Notes: a model not told the origin generated them from the sequence alone. A stretch of DNA of 64,000 nt from an uncultured Nitrosomonas sp. (GCA_949281375.1 CASDLT010000038.1:124001-188000); one strand, 5' to 3'. Shown: positions 1 to 9,120, counted from the stretch's first letter. Numbers and translations: made by a program.

Positions 1-145
1 AACATTTACATTTGAGTTACTGGAGTTATTGATAGTGATGCGTCCTTTTGAAGCGCTGGTTCGTGCTTCCATCAAGGATGGGGTTTCCAAAACGGTTCAG
101 AATATCAAACAACTGGCTGAAGCCGAGAAATTGAAGCGCAACTGA
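1..145 (+). CDS. C-terminal end of an unidentified protein (5' end outside window)
   Basis: An open frame enters at base 2 and stops with TGA at 143-145. It gives about 47 residues ending in a charged helix-like tail (…KQLAEAEKLKRN). The first dozen residues are hydrophobic and leucine rich, and the rest looks amphipathic. I do not recognise the family. The coding call rests on codon-like composition and on the methyltransferase gene beginning about 140 bases downstream on the same strand, which suggests possible co-transcription. The function cannot be judged from this fragment. Confidence 0.5.
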   Translation, partial: TFTFELLELLIVMRPFEALVRASIKDGVSKTVQNIKQLAEAEKLKRN

Positions 146-282
146 TATGAGTGGCAGCATAAAGCAATTACACAAACCAGCCGTTCATAAATAAGAAAGA
201 AATCAGTCACGATTGGCTTAAACATATCACTGTGACCAAACAATCGTTTAATTCGCAAAATTTATCCGTAAAAGGTAATCAT

Positions 283-1320
283 ATGGCACAAGACAAATTT
301 TCCGATATTCAGATACCGCAGGTAGACGATCGTCCGGTTTGGGATGTAATTTTTGCGATTTATGGTTATCCTGCGCTGCTTCTAGCGCACCGACTCAAGA
401 TTTTCACCACTCTGGCTCAGAAAAGCTGCACAGTGTTGGAAGTCTGTGAAGCGCTTAATCTTAAACCACGTCCAGTTGAAGCATTATTGACGACGGCGAC
501 CTCACTGGGATTTCTATCTCTCCATGAGGAACGCTACAGTCTAACGCCCGTCACCGAGGTCTATCTACTCGAGAGCAGTCCGAATTACTTTGGATTTTTC
601 TGGGACATGATGACGAATAATCATCAGGTGTCTTCGATTGCTAGCCTAGAACAAGCCATTCTCACGGATAAGCCTCAAGTGTATGGCGGCAATAATCTAT
701 TCAAAACCCATGAGGAACAGATCGAATTACTGCAACGATTCACAGCCGGAATGCACAGCATCAGCATTACTTCTGCGTTGGTGTGGCCGACAATCATGGA
801 TTTTTCCAAACATCGGATTATGCTTGACATTGGCGGTGGCTCTGGCGCGCATTCCATTGGAGCAGCCATTAAACTGCCAAACCTGGAACTTGCTCTAACA
901 ATGGATTTTCCTCAGGTATGCGAAGTGGCCGAAACCTATATTGCTCAGTATAAAATGCAGGATCGCGTTAAAACACATGCCGCGAACATCTGGCAGGACC
1001 ATTGGCCGGCTGCTGACCTCCATTTTTTCTCTAATATGTATCATGACTGGATGCCCGACAAATGTCATTTCCTGACCGTCAAGAGCTTCAATAGCCTAGA
1101 ACCGGGTGGAAGAATTGTCGTTCACGAAATGCTTTACAGCGACGACAAAACCGGTCCGTTTGCGATGGCCGGATTCAGCATGGTCATGATGGGATGGACA
1201 GAAGGAAAAATGTATTCTGGTCGGGAATTGACCAGGATGCTGGATGAAGTTGGATTTGAAGACATCCAAATTCATAAGGCATTTGGCTATCACAGCATTG
1301 TGACTGGTATCAAACCCTAG
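283..1320 (+). CDS. SAM-dependent O-methyltransferase (acetylserotonin O-methyltransferase-like)
   Basis: A 345-residue protein of the class I methyltransferase superfamily, in the small-molecule O-methyltransferase family that transfers methyl from S-adenosylmethionine to a hydroxyl. An N-terminal winged-helix dimerisation region (about residues 20-110) precedes the SAM domain. That domain has the glycine-rich motif I LDIGGGSG near residue 190 and an acidic motif II (MDFP) about 25 residues later. A 'YHDW' segment follows at the usual catalytic region of this family. The frame is open from a GTG at 232. I chose ATG 283 because AAAGGT lies 6 bases upstream of it and homologues start near this point. 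The substrate is unknown. It lies tail to tail with the aromatic-oxidation cluster, so a phenolic substrate is possible but unproven. Confidence 0.8.
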   Translation: MAQDKFSDIQIPQVDDRPVWDVIFAIYGYPALLLAHRLKIFTTLAQKSCTVLEVCEALNLKPRPVEALLTTATSLGFLSLHEERYSLTPVTEVYLLESSPNYFGFFWDMMTNNHQVSSIASLEQAILTDKPQVYGGNNLFKTHEEQIELLQRFTAGMHSISITSALVWPTIMDFSKHRIMLDIGGGSGAHSIGAAIKLPNLELALTMDFPQVCEVAETYIAQYKMQDRVKTHAANIWQDHWPAADLHFFSNMYHDWMPDKCHFLTVKSFNSLEPGGRIVVHEMLYSDDKTGPFAMAGFSMVMMGWTEGKMYSGRELTRMLDEVGFEDIQIHKAFGYHSIVTGIKP

Positions 1321-1367
1321 CCTTTTCTGTTTCTGGTGTACTGAACATCAGTTAACGCTTCTTTCGA

Positions 1368-2870
1368 TTATGGGATGTTGCGGGCATCGAAGGGATAATG
1401 ACGCGGCAAATGCTGAACACTGATCCACTGATCAGTCGTGAAGGCTGCGACAGCCCAAGCGCCATTGAAACGGCCAATGCCGGAATTCTTTTCACCGCCA
1501 AAGGGACTGTAGGGCAAATCGTTGACCGGTTGATCATTGATATGCGCCATGCCCGCTTCGAGTTGTTGCGCGAAGCGCAGGCCACGCTCGATATCTTGCG
1601 TAAACACTGCCGCAGCCAGTCCAAGATCGGTGTCATTGGCGATAGCCAGCGCCTCGGCTTCATTTCGCGCACGCATGATGGGCACGATCGGCCCGAACGA
1701 TTCCGTTTGAGCCAGCGGCATCTGATTCGTCACGCGATCGAATACATGAGGCGGCAGCACCCAGCCACTCGCTTCGCCGCCAACCACCTGCTGCGCGCCG
1801 GATGAAACCGCCTGCTGAATCCGTTGCTGCAAGCCTTTCAATTGACTTTCATTGATAATCGGGCCGACTAAGGTATCGGGGGCATCGGGATCACCCGCTT
1901 TCAATTGCCGCACCCGTTCCGCAAAACGCTGCACGAAATCATCGTGGCGTTGTTCGTCGACGATGATGCGGTTGATGCTCATGCAGGTCTGGCCCTGGTG
2001 CAGAAATTTGCCAAACACCGCCGCCTCTACCGCCCGCTCCAGATCGGCATCATTCAACACCACGAACGGGCTATTGCCACCCAGCTCCAATTCCAGCCGT
2101 TTCAGCATCGGGCCTTCGGCGGCCAGCTTGGCAATATTGCGGCCCACCGGCGTCGAACCGGTAAATGAGATGACACGGGGAACGAGATGGGTGACAAACG
2201 CATCGCCGATCTCGCTGCCTGCCCCGACAATCACGCTGAGTACCCCTGGAGGCAGTCCCGCCTCTTCAAGGATTTTTGCAAACAGCAGCCCGCCTGTCAC
2301 GGGCGTATCACTGGCGGGTTTCACTACCACCGCGTTACCGACCGCGAGTGCGGGCGCGGCGGAACGGGCGGTGAGCTGGAATGGCCAATTCCACGGACTG
2401 ATCACGCCAACCACGCCAACAGGTTTACGATACATGCGGCTTTCCTTGCCGGGAATGTCGGCCGGCAGAATCCGGCCTTCCACCAGATAAGGCAATGTGG
2501 CTGCTTCCAAAAGCACGCCATTGACAGCGTGCCATTCCAGATTGGCTTTGATGCGCGTGCCCCCGGCTTCATGAATGATCCAGGACACGATTTCTTCACG
2601 ACGCGCTTCCATGATTTGCGCGGCTCGGCGCATGACGGCGGCACGCGCACCGGGAATCAACGCCGACCACGCCTGTTGCGCCCGGACAGCGCCGCGATAG
2701 GCTTCGTCCATGTCCTCGCGATTGGCATGAGGAATTTCGACCAGCGTACTGCCATCGTATGGATTCAGATCCCGTAAAACCTTGGCTCCCTTACCGTGCC
2801 GCCATTGACCATTGATCGGCAATCGATCGAAGTTCGAATATACGGGCGGAGCTTCTTTGTTATTTTCCAT
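1368..2870 (-). CDS. NAD(P)-dependent aldehyde dehydrogenase (benzaldehyde/vanillin dehydrogenase-like)
   Basis: A 500-residue, full-length aldehyde dehydrogenase that oxidises an aldehyde to the acid with NAD(P)+. Visible motifs are SPWNWPFQL (158-166), the nucleotide-binding FTGSTPVG (236-243), catalytic Glu262 in LELGGNSP and nucleophilic Cys296 in GQTCMS. The C-terminal [15 protein letters not shown] stretch is also typical. The overall pattern resembles bacterial benzaldehyde, vanillin and salicylaldehyde dehydrogenases, but substrate choice cannot be read from the sequence. It is the last gene of the minus-strand cluster, 69 bases after the zinc alcohol dehydrogenase. That position suggests it makes an aromatic acid from the aldehyde produced upstream. 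In Pseudomonas p-cresol operons the equivalent gene is pchA. Confidence 0.88.
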   Translation of the reverse strand: MENNKEAPPVYSNFDRLPINGQWRHGKGAKVLRDLNPYDGSTLVEIPHANREDMDEAYRGAVRAQQAWSALIPGARAAVMRRAAQIMEARREEIVSWIIHEAGGTRIKANLEWHAVNGVLLEAATLPYLVEGRILPADIPGKESRMYRKPVGVVGVISPWNWPFQLTARSAAPALAVGNAVVVKPASDTPVTGGLLFAKILEEAGLPPGVLSVIVGAGSEIGDAFVTHLVPRVISFTGSTPVGRNIAKLAAEGPMLKRLELELGGNSPFVVLNDADLERAVEAAVFGKFLHQGQTCMSINRIIVDEQRHDDFVQRFAERVRQLKAGDPDAPDTLVGPIINESQLKGLQQRIQQAVSSGAQQVVGGEASGWVLPPHVFDRVTNQMPLAQTESFGPIVPIMRARNEAEALAIANDTDLGLAAAVFTQDIERGLRFAQQLEAGMAHINDQPVNDLPYSPFGGEKNSGIGRFNGAWAVAAFTTDQWISVQHLPRHYPFDARNIP

Positions 2871-2939
2871 AATCTTTTGTTCCTATTTGGTTTCCCAGAA
2901 ATCCAGTTACCGTTGCCCGGCGCGATGTTGATGAATTTC

Positions 2940-4052
2940 TTACGTCAGCCGGATGATCGGTTTGATCGTGACGCCCTTCTCGCTGTCTTCAGCAGCTTGA
3001 TTGATCTGGTCGAGAGAATAAAATTTCACCAGCCGGTCGAAAGGAAATTTCCCTTGCTGAAAAAGTTGAACCAGCATCGGAATGAAAAGATCCGGCTTGC
3101 TATCGCCCTCGATGATGCCGATGATGCGTTTTCCTGTCGTCATCACGCCGTTCACATCGAAGCTGGCCTCGGTGCCCAACGCTGGTGCGCCGACAATGCC
3201 ACATGTTCCCCGGATCGCCAGCGCATCGATGGCTTGACGCAATACCGCCGGGCGTCCGCTCGATTCCAGCGTAAAATCCGCGCCACCGCCGGTAATTTCA
3301 CGAACCACTTCAACCGGATCGACTTCCCGGCTGTTGATGGTGTGCGTAGCACCGAGTTCCATCGCCAGCGTCAGGCGTGCAGGCACCACATCCGCCGAAA
3401 TGATGGTGGTAGCACCGGCAGCGCGCGCCGCCATCACGGCGCTGAGTCCCACTGCGCCGCCGCCGAAAGCGGCAAAACTGCTGCCAGGGGTGATTTTAAG
3501 CGCGTTCATGACCGCACCCGCGCCCGTCTGAATGCCGCAACCCAGCGGGCCAAGCAATTCCAGGGGTGCATCGTTAGGCACTTTGATGACATTACGCTCG
3601 TGCACCAGCGCAAACGTGCCAAAGGATGACTGTCCAAAAAAATGATCGTGAATCGGTTCTTGCGTACCGTTGTCAGAATGAGTCGCCATGCTGCCATCTT
3701 CACGCGCGCCGCCGAAATTCAACGGGTAAAAATGCTCGCAATAGGTGAAATTCCCCTGCAAGCACGATCTGCAATGCCCGCACCACATGAAAGTCAGCAC
3801 GACATGATCGCCCACCGCGACTTTCTTGACAGCGCTGCCGGTCTGCTCGACCACTCCGGAACCTTCATGCCCCAGCACCACTGGCAGAGGCACATCATAC
3901 AACTGATCGCGCGCCACCATATCGGTATGGCACATTCCCGCGGCGACGATGCGGACACGGACTTCATCAGGGCGGGGATCTTCCAGCAGCAGGTCTTCAA
4001 TTTGAAAAGGCCCGCCTTTTTGACGAATGACGGCTGCTTTGATTTTTACCAT
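2940..4052 (-). CDS. zinc-dependent alcohol dehydrogenase (aryl-alcohol dehydrogenase-like)
   Basis: A 370-residue medium-chain dehydrogenase/reductase that would interconvert an alcohol and an aldehyde with NAD+. Catalytic zinc ligands are Cys41 (GMCHTD), His62-Glu63 (GHEGSG) and a later Cys in GPLGCGIQTG. The structural zinc lobe has four cysteines at 91, 94, 97 and 105. The Rossmann motif FGGGAVGLSA follows. The layout is that of class III-like or aryl-alcohol (benzyl-alcohol) dehydrogenases. It lies between the flavoprotein gene (326-base gap) and the aldehyde dehydrogenase (69-base gap), which fits a 4-hydroxybenzyl-alcohol or similar substrate. A formaldehyde/glutathione-type role is an alternative, since class III enzymes share much of the fold. 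Confidence 0.85.
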   Translation of the reverse strand: MVKIKAAVIRQKGGPFQIEDLLLEDPRPDEVRVRIVAAGMCHTDMVARDQLYDVPLPVVLGHEGSGVVEQTGSAVKKVAVGDHVVLTFMWCGHCRSCLQGNFTYCEHFYPLNFGGAREDGSMATHSDNGTQEPIHDHFFGQSSFGTFALVHERNVIKVPNDAPLELLGPLGCGIQTGAGAVMNALKITPGSSFAAFGGGAVGLSAVMAARAAGATTIISADVVPARLTLAMELGATHTINSREVDPVEVVREITGGGADFTLESSGRPAVLRQAIDALAIRGTCGIVGAPALGTEASFDVNGVMTTGKRIIGIIEGDSKPDLFIPMLVQLFQQGKFPFDRLVKFYSLDQINQAAEDSEKGVTIKPIIRLT

Positions 4053-4378
4053 GTTTACGTCTCCGCATTGAGTATGGCAGTTTTCCGAAATCCAAAAGTC
4101 ACTAAAGAATCTTGAGAATACGCTGAAGAAATGAACAACGCGTCCGGAGCGAATTGAATGCAGGCCTTAAAATCCTGTCATGCCTCTCAACACAGCTTTC
4201 CCGCCTGAAGCCGCCTGCCTCGATCATCGTCAGCGCTCTTTCTCAACGTTTTGCCCAGGACGCACTGATCGATTCAATCTACGGAACGCAGCTCCGAGAC
4301 TTATCAATACGATAGTCAAGGAAGGAGTCCCCCGCAACGAAGCGATCTGCTGGTTCCAGTCGATCAGTCAGCGTTTAC
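4053..4378. other. 326-base gap inside the aromatic cluster; no intact gene
   Basis: This is the only wide gap among the otherwise tightly spaced cluster genes. No intact reading frame with a believable start is present on the minus strand. On the plus strand a stretch at about 4206-4314 translates into a protein-like segment (…SALSQRFAQDALIDS…) that stops at TAG, with no recognisable family. It may be a remnant of a lost gene. A separate promoter for the alcohol and aldehyde dehydrogenases could lie here, but I see no convincing -35/-10 pair. Confidence 0.4.
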
Positions 4379-5923
4379 CTAACGAATGCCTGATTTCCCG
4401 GGCGCGATGATGCCATTGGGATCCAGCGCTTTCTTGAGCGTACTGTGCACCTTCCGCTGCACCGGGCCATAGGTTTCGGCAACTTTGTCCATGAAGGCGG
4501 TATTGACGCGATAAGTGCCATACCCTCGCGCAGAAAATTCCGCCAACAATTCGTCAAAACACTGATAAGCCGCCTTCGTCTGTTCGGGATCGGTCTTATC
4601 GTACAACACGTCGACGATATGATGCATATCGCGCATGCCGACGATGAATTCCCCCGAATAATCCAGTCCGTATTTCGCCAGAATCTGCTTGGTCAGCGCC
4701 ATCTGTTTCAGCGTTTCACTGCCGCGAGCTTGCGAGACCGGCGCAAACCACATCGACCCGCCACCTCCGCGCCAGTTGTACAGTGAAAACTCCGTCAGCG
4801 TCATTTCTCCGCACATGAGCTTGGCGCGATACTCAAAGGCAGGATCATTCGCCGCTTCCTGTTCCGTCAGTATTTTTGCCTTGCCGGATTTGCCGAACGC
4901 CTGTGTCACGATATTCCAGTTCACATCGATCTGTTCCTGCGTGCCGTAGAGCGCCGCATACACATTCCAGATCCCCAGTTTATGGTCTTTCATGATCCGG
5001 TAGACGGCTTCATCCGGGATTGAGCCCGGCCCGGAGACATAATCGCTCCGCTTGGCTTTTACCGGTGCCTCATACAGCGCATGGGCGATGACCACGGCAT
5101 TGGGGATAACCCCGCTGATGCGTAATGGCCGGATCGTTTCAACGATCTCGACGATGTCTTCTTCGTCTTGATATTGAATGACAAACGGCTTGAATGCCGG
5201 CGGTTCGGGCATTAACCAGAACCCGAATTTAGTCACGATGCCATAATTCGATTGCGTGAAAATCCCATCGAGATAAGGGCCATATCCCCATTTGAAGACC
5301 TGCCAGGTGTTGGAATTTGGCATCGACCCCATGCCGGTGCGCAATACCTCGCCATTCGCCAGCACCACTTCCATGCCGCAGGCAAACAAAAAGTGCTCGC
5401 CATAAGGCGTGTAACCCACGCCCCGATCCAGCGTATTGCCCACCGGCCCGGCGATGGCGGATGGCGCGGGCATCGATAACCACAGGCCCAACTTGTGCTC
5501 TTTGATGTAATCGTAGAGTTGCTGATAGGTCACGCCCGGTTCAACCAAAGCAAAGGCCAGATCCTTATCCACTTCCAGGATACGGTTCATGCGCTTGAGA
5601 TCAAGCACCACCTGGCCCCGTTCTGCGGGTGCAGCCGAACCATAGCCCAAATTCTTGCCAGTGGAAATCATCCAGATCGGTACTTTGTACTGATTGCAAA
5701 TCGCCACGATTTTCTGGATTTGCTCGACGGTGGTGGCCAGTAATGCCGCGGATGGCGTATGGTCGCCATCAGGAACCGGCATCATGGTCTTGATGTAAGG
5801 CGCAAGCTGTTCCGCGCTGGTGAGTACGGAAGCATCGCCCAGAACCGTGCGAAAATCACGGATGGCGGTATCGAAATCTTTTTCCAAAACCCCTTTGGGT
5901 AAGGCAATATATTGACTGGTCAT
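4379..5923 (-). CDS. pchF: 4-cresol dehydrogenase / vanillyl-alcohol oxidase-type FAD flavoprotein
   Basis: A 514-residue flavoprotein of the VAO/PCMH family, which oxidises para-substituted phenols (4-cresol, 4-alkylphenols, vanillyl alcohol, eugenol) through a quinone methide. The FAD domain is at about 55-240 with the P-loop-like segment STGKNLGYGSAAP. The substrate-cap domain follows. Tyr471-Arg472 in GTYRVNTAFMD align by eye with the phenolate-binding Tyr-Arg pair of vanillyl-alcohol oxidase and 4-cresol dehydrogenase. The C-terminal LDPNGIIAPGKSGI is typical of the family. The gene for a small cytochrome c is two genes upstream, which argues for a dehydrogenase passing electrons to cytochrome rather than an oxidase. 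The start ATG is 12 bases after the upstream stop. The exact substrate and the FAD-linking residue cannot be fixed by reading. Confidence 0.85.
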   Translation of the reverse strand: MTSQYIALPKGVLEKDFDTAIRDFRTVLGDASVLTSAEQLAPYIKTMMPVPDGDHTPSAALLATTVEQIQKIVAICNQYKVPIWMISTGKNLGYGSAAPAERGQVVLDLKRMNRILEVDKDLAFALVEPGVTYQQLYDYIKEHKLGLWLSMPAPSAIAGPVGNTLDRGVGYTPYGEHFLFACGMEVVLANGEVLRTGMGSMPNSNTWQVFKWGYGPYLDGIFTQSNYGIVTKFGFWLMPEPPAFKPFVIQYQDEEDIVEIVETIRPLRISGVIPNAVVIAHALYEAPVKAKRSDYVSGPGSIPDEAVYRIMKDHKLGIWNVYAALYGTQEQIDVNWNIVTQAFGKSGKAKILTEQEAANDPAFEYRAKLMCGEMTLTEFSLYNWRGGGGSMWFAPVSQARGSETLKQMALTKQILAKYGLDYSGEFIVGMRDMHHIVDVLYDKTDPEQTKAAYQCFDELLAEFSARGYGTYRVNTAFMDKVAETYGPVQRKVHSTLKKALDPNGIIAPGKSGIR

Positions 5924-5935
5924 GCTGTGTTCTCC

Positions 5936-6850
5936 CTACACGTCGATGACAAATGAAACAAATTGTTTTCCCGCCAACCCATCATGATCCCGATTGCGGT
6001 TATCCGGCCGGTGCACAAAAGCGCGCTGCGCACAGGATTCCTGGTGCATTCTCATCCCTAGCGCAGCGGCCACCACCGCGTAACCCGTGGCTTCGATCCA
6101 GTTTCCAAGGGGTGGGGGTTCAGCAAAAGCGGCAACCGATGAAGCAACTAACAAATCCCAGTTTGCTGATGTTTCCCAGCCCGCTAATTGGCTGGCTTCT
6201 GCCGCAGGCATACGAGCGCAATGTAAATGCAAGGTAGGCTGATCAGCCAGCCCGTAGGCAGAAAATTGTGGTAACGCTGCCGCGGTCACGCCCGTGTCAG
6301 GCAGTACCGCCTTCAGAAAATTTTCCACGATCGAGAAGCTGCGGCCAGTCTGAGCCAGCGTGGATGCCAGCAAGCCACCCGCGCCGTATACCGGCGAAGC
6401 GGTCGTCCATCGGTGCCGAAGCGAGAGCACCGCATCCGCATTGGATGCCGACGCATGCGAACCCAAAGCCAGCAAACGTCCATCGGCATCGCGCACCAGT
6501 TCGGTAAAAATTGCGGCATGGGCGTAATCCATGACGGCAACCCAACGCATGTTGTGAGATCGCATCAAAAGATCGGCAATGGATTGAGGACTGATCAGCA
6601 ACTCATTTCCAAGTTTAAATGTGGCCAGCTCGCCTTGACCGGCATAGCCAAAGTGAGCACACGCGGCTCGTGCCCCGGTTGCGAAGGCTTCGTCGATGAC
6701 GGTGCTGCCCAGCAGCAACTGGCAATCGCGCGTATGGCCTGACAGGGCCGAGGCGGTTGAAGCTGCCTGGGTTATGCCCGGAATACCCAGCGCCAGCAAC
6801 GTTCCGCCGGTGAGCATGCCCTTGATGAGGTTACGCCGTGTTTCATCCAT
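5936..6850 (-). CDS. Tat-exported protein of unknown function, positional equivalent of PchX
   Basis: A 304-residue protein with an N-terminal twin-arginine signal (TRRNLIKG, residues 4-11), a hydrophobic stretch and a cleavage-like TQAAS near residue 30. The mature part contains no domain I can name. It is rich in Ala, with segments such as HASASNADAV and YGAGGLLAS. The frame is open upstream to 7087, but ATG 6850 has a strong AAGGAGGA ribosome site and starts 13 bases after the cytochrome stop, so I chose it. It sits exactly between the cytochrome and flavoprotein genes, as the uncharacterised pchX does in Pseudomonas p-cresol operons. Tat export suggests a folded or cofactor-dependent periplasmic partner, perhaps helping assembly of the flavocytochrome. 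That role is inference. Confidence 0.75.
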   Translation of the reverse strand: MDETRRNLIKGMLTGGTLLALGIPGITQAASTASALSGHTRDCQLLLGSTVIDEAFATGARAACAHFGYAGQGELATFKLGNELLISPQSIADLLMRSHNMRWVAVMDYAHAAIFTELVRDADGRLLALGSHASASNADAVLSLRHRWTTASPVYGAGGLLASTLAQTGRSFSIVENFLKAVLPDTGVTAAALPQFSAYGLADQPTLHLHCARMPAAEASQLAGWETSANWDLLVASSVAAFAEPPPLGNWIEATGYAVVAAALGMRMHQESCAQRAFVHRPDNRNRDHDGLAGKQFVSFVIDV

Positions 6851-6863
6851 GACGGGGTCCTCC

Positions 6864-7199
6864 TTAGGGTTGTGTTGAGCGGTGGGAAATGAACTCCGCC
6901 AATTTTGCCAGCGATTCATCATCGATTTCCGAAGGACGGAAGGCCGGCATCGCCCGGTTGCCGTTGCGCACCATGTGCCGGATGTAATCTGGTGACAATT
7001 CCCGATTGCGAATCGGCGGCCCGACTTGGACATCATGGCAATAGGCGCAGATTTTGGCATAGATTTCCGCCCCATCTTTCCACGCATGATTAGGAGATGG
7101 TTTGCCGTCCTGCGCCGCCGATACCCAGCCTGATACGAGGAAAAAAACCATCGACATGACGCCGAATGTGATTAAGGGGGTTATTTTTCTTGCTTTCAT
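6864..7199 (-). CDS. pchC: small periplasmic cytochrome c (4-cresol dehydrogenase cytochrome subunit-like)
   Basis: A 111-residue class I cytochrome c. A Sec signal peptide (about 1-29, ending VSAAQ) is followed by the haem motif CAYCH at 51-55 and a probable distal ligand Met84 in AMPAF. Mature size is about 80 residues, matching the short cytochrome subunit of flavocytochrome 4-cresol dehydrogenase. It would accept electrons from the flavoprotein and pass them to the respiratory chain. It precedes the Tat protein and flavoprotein genes by short gaps, in the order cytochrome, unknown, flavoprotein. A generic electron-carrier cytochrome is possible, but the context makes the subunit role likely. 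Confidence 0.82.
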   Translation of the reverse strand: MKARKITPLITFGVMSMVFFLVSGWVSAAQDGKPSPNHAWKDGAEIYAKICAYCHDVQVGPPIRNRELSPDYIRHMVRNGNRAMPAFRPSEIDDESLAKLAEFISHRSTQP

Positions 7200-7257
7200 A
7201 TTGATCCTCCGAAGAATTTCAGTGATTAATATAGAGGCTGGCTATTCTTTCAAAAAA

Positions 7258-8103
7258 TTACTGCCACAGAAAACTCGTCACTTTTTTTCCCATGATTTCC
7301 GCATTGAACGCGACCTTGGCTTGCGGCGTGTCAGCACAAGCGATGCCGTAGCAGACGAGCAAAGGCATTAAATGTTCTTCTCTGGGATGGCAATAACGCG
7401 CTGCCGGCGCTTGTTGCCATTCGATCAGCCGCTGTTCACGTTCCGTTGCCGATATCTCGTCGCCGGCACAGGTTTCCAGCAACCAGTGATCAAATGCGTC
7501 GTTCTCGGCATCACCATCATTGCCTTGGGTAAAGAATCGTTTCAAATTATGAAAGGACATTCCAGAGCCAATGACGAGAATGTTTTCCTTTCGTAGAGAC
7601 TGCAAGGCTTTCCCGATATCAATATGCTGCTGCGGATTTAAATTCTTCAGCAGGGATAGCTGAACACATGGGATATTCGCCAATGGATACATCAGCATCA
7701 GCGGAATAAACATGCCGTGATCGAACCCACGCTGTCCGTTTTGCTGGGCGGCGATGCCTTGAGAAATGAGCAGTTCGGCGATTTTCTTAGCAAGCTGGGG
7801 CTGGCCGGACGCAGGATATTGAAGATGATACGCCTCAACCGGAAAACCATAGTAATCATAAATCAATTCAGGATGACTGCCGCTCGTGACCATCGCATGA
7901 TCTTCTTCCCAGTGCGCGCTGATGATAAGTATCGCTGCAGGTTGATGCCAATCTTGGACGATCGCTTTTAGGAAAGTGATCATGTTTTCATGAGCTTTAT
8001 CGCCTAGAATGGGCAAAGGACCTCCACCATGCGGTATATATATGACCGGCGCCAATTTATCTGATGATTGATTATCCATGTGCTCATGCTTCTCCGGAAT
8101 CAT
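7258..8103 (-). CDS. ygiD: class III extradiol ring-cleavage dioxygenase (4,5-DOPA dioxygenase/YgiD family)
   Basis: A 281-residue LigB-superfamily protein. Members use a mononuclear metal (Fe2+, or Zn2+ in some YgiD structures) to cleave catechol rings, and plant homologues act on L-DOPA. Metal-ligand candidates are the His in [14 protein letters not shown] and RGFDHGMF, and a late His in [12 protein letters not shown]. The first ATG (8103) overlaps the wrbA stop as ATGA, and a second in-frame ATG lies at 8079. It sits directly ahead of the cytochrome gene (58-base gap). A role in opening catecholic products of the phenol-oxidising enzymes is attractive but not shown, because YgiD proteins often occur alone. 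Confidence 0.8.
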   Translation of the reverse strand: MIPEKHEHMDNQSSDKLAPVIYIPHGGGPLPILGDKAHENMITFLKAIVQDWHQPAAILIISAHWEEDHAMVTSGSHPELIYDYYGFPVEAYHLQYPASGQPQLAKKIAELLISQGIAAQQNGQRGFDHGMFIPLMLMYPLANIPCVQLSLLKNLNPQQHIDIGKALQSLRKENILVIGSGMSFHNLKRFFTQGNDGDAENDAFDHWLLETCAGDEISATEREQRLIEWQQAPAARYCHPREEHLMPLLVCYGIACADTPQAKVAFNAEIMGKKVTSFLWQ

Positions 8104-8705
8104 TGCTCAGTTAATTTCCTGGCTATGTGGGCAACATGATTGCCCTGAAAGCGAGCGACCTTCAATTCATTTTCTGACGGTTTCCGGCTACCGTCGCCAC
8201 CAGCGAGGGTACTGGCCCCATAGGGAGAACCACCCGTGATTTCGCTCATGTTCATGATTTCCTGGCAAGAATAGGGAACGCCTACGATGATCATGCCGTG
8301 ATGAAGCAAGGTAGTATGAAATGAAGTGATCGTGGTTTCCTGGCCGCCATGTTGAGTGCCGGTCGAAGTAAATACGCTGCCTACCTTGCCGATCAGTCCG
8401 CCGTTCAACCATAACTTTCCGGTCTGATCCAGAAAATTCCGCATTTGCGCGCACATGTTGCCAAAACGGGTTGGTGTTCCGAAAATGATGGCATCGTAAT
8501 TTACCAGTTCATCGATTGACGCAATGGGCGCTGGCTGATCGAGTTTGGCCCCAACTCTCTGCGCCACTTCGTCGGACATGAGCTCGGGAACGCGTTTAAC
8601 GGCAACCTCGGTATTCTCGACGCTCTTGACGCCTTCGGCTACAGCATGGGCCATGATTTCGACATGGCCATACATGCTGTAGTAAAGAACAAGAATTCTG
8701 GTCAT
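8100..8705 (-). CDS. wrbA: NAD(P)H:quinone oxidoreductase, WrbA type
   Basis: A 201-residue flavodoxin-like protein that binds FMN and reduces quinones by two electrons, avoiding semiquinone radicals. The phosphate loop is YYSMYGHVE near residue 9. The isoalloxazine-contacting loops PTRFGNM and [10 protein letters not shown] and the C-terminal [18 protein letters not shown] segment are WrbA hallmarks. The frame is open to an upstream ATG at 8720. I use ATG 8705 because GAGGAGG lies 6 bases before it. It is the first gene of the aromatic cluster, overlaps the dioxygenase start by 4 bases, and has a candidate promoter just upstream. Quinone detoxification fits the neighbours. Confidence 0.9.
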   Translation of the reverse strand: MTRILVLYYSMYGHVEIMAHAVAEGVKSVENTEVAVKRVPELMSDEVAQRVGAKLDQPAPIASIDELVNYDAIIFGTPTRFGNMCAQMRNFLDQTGKLWLNGGLIGKVGSVFTSTGTQHGGQETTITSFHTTLLHHGMIIVGVPYSCQEIMNMSEITGGSPYGASTLAGGDGSRKPSENELKVARFQGNHVAHIARKLTEQ

Positions 8706-8749
8706 GCCGTACCTCCTCATTTATCAACGAAAATGATGTGAGTGCATTT

Positions 8750-8777
8750 TTTATATTGTGACGCCTGACAAGATCAA
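8750..8777 (-). promoter_or_regulatory. candidate promoter for wrbA and the aromatic cluster
   Basis: On the minus strand TTGATC (8777-8772) and TATAAA (8755-8750) are separated by 16 bases, close to the housekeeping consensus. They lie about 45 bases before the wrbA start. The spacing is slightly short and no operator was identified. This is sequence pattern only. Confidence 0.4.
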
Positions 8778-8878
8778 ATTAAGTTTTACACCTCAATTAA
8801 TTTTAGAGCAACCTATTTACAGACCCATCGGACAATTTATGAAAATTCTCAGCAAGAGCTTTTCGAACATAAAGCAAT

Positions 8879-9120
8879 GTGAAAGTTGAAGAATGGCAAC
8901 GCATCAAGACATTCGATGAACTAGACGCTCATGACAGCATCGAAGGCTTATTTGAATCCTGACCGGAGCCAATGATGAAGTCGATGTTGAAAATCTGGGA
9001 ACGCTCACCGCTCCAGTTCATGCTGACGCCATCTGTTGCAGTTGTGCCTGCCCCTCCAAATCTGAAACTGCATTCTGGACATGCTTCAAACGCCAGCTAC
9101 AAAATCCATTCATTGACTAA
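8879..9120 (+). pseudogene. possible frameshifted remnant of a small gene
   Basis: Two adjoining plus-strand frames both look protein-like. The first starts at GTG 8879 (VKVEEWQRIKTF…) and stops at TGA 8960-8962. The second is open through that point in the -1 frame (LTGANDEVDVENLG…) and stops at TAA 9118-9120. Joined by one frameshift they would give about 80 residues, including a small cysteine cluster. I do not recognise the family. The second part overlaps the weak 96-residue frame described next, so both cannot be functional over the shared stretch. Confidence 0.3.

Noticed and set aside
1852-2777. Long plus-strand frames antisense to the aldehyde dehydrogenase
   Set aside because: Shadows of a gene with clear catalytic motifs on the other strand; no ribosome sites or family features.
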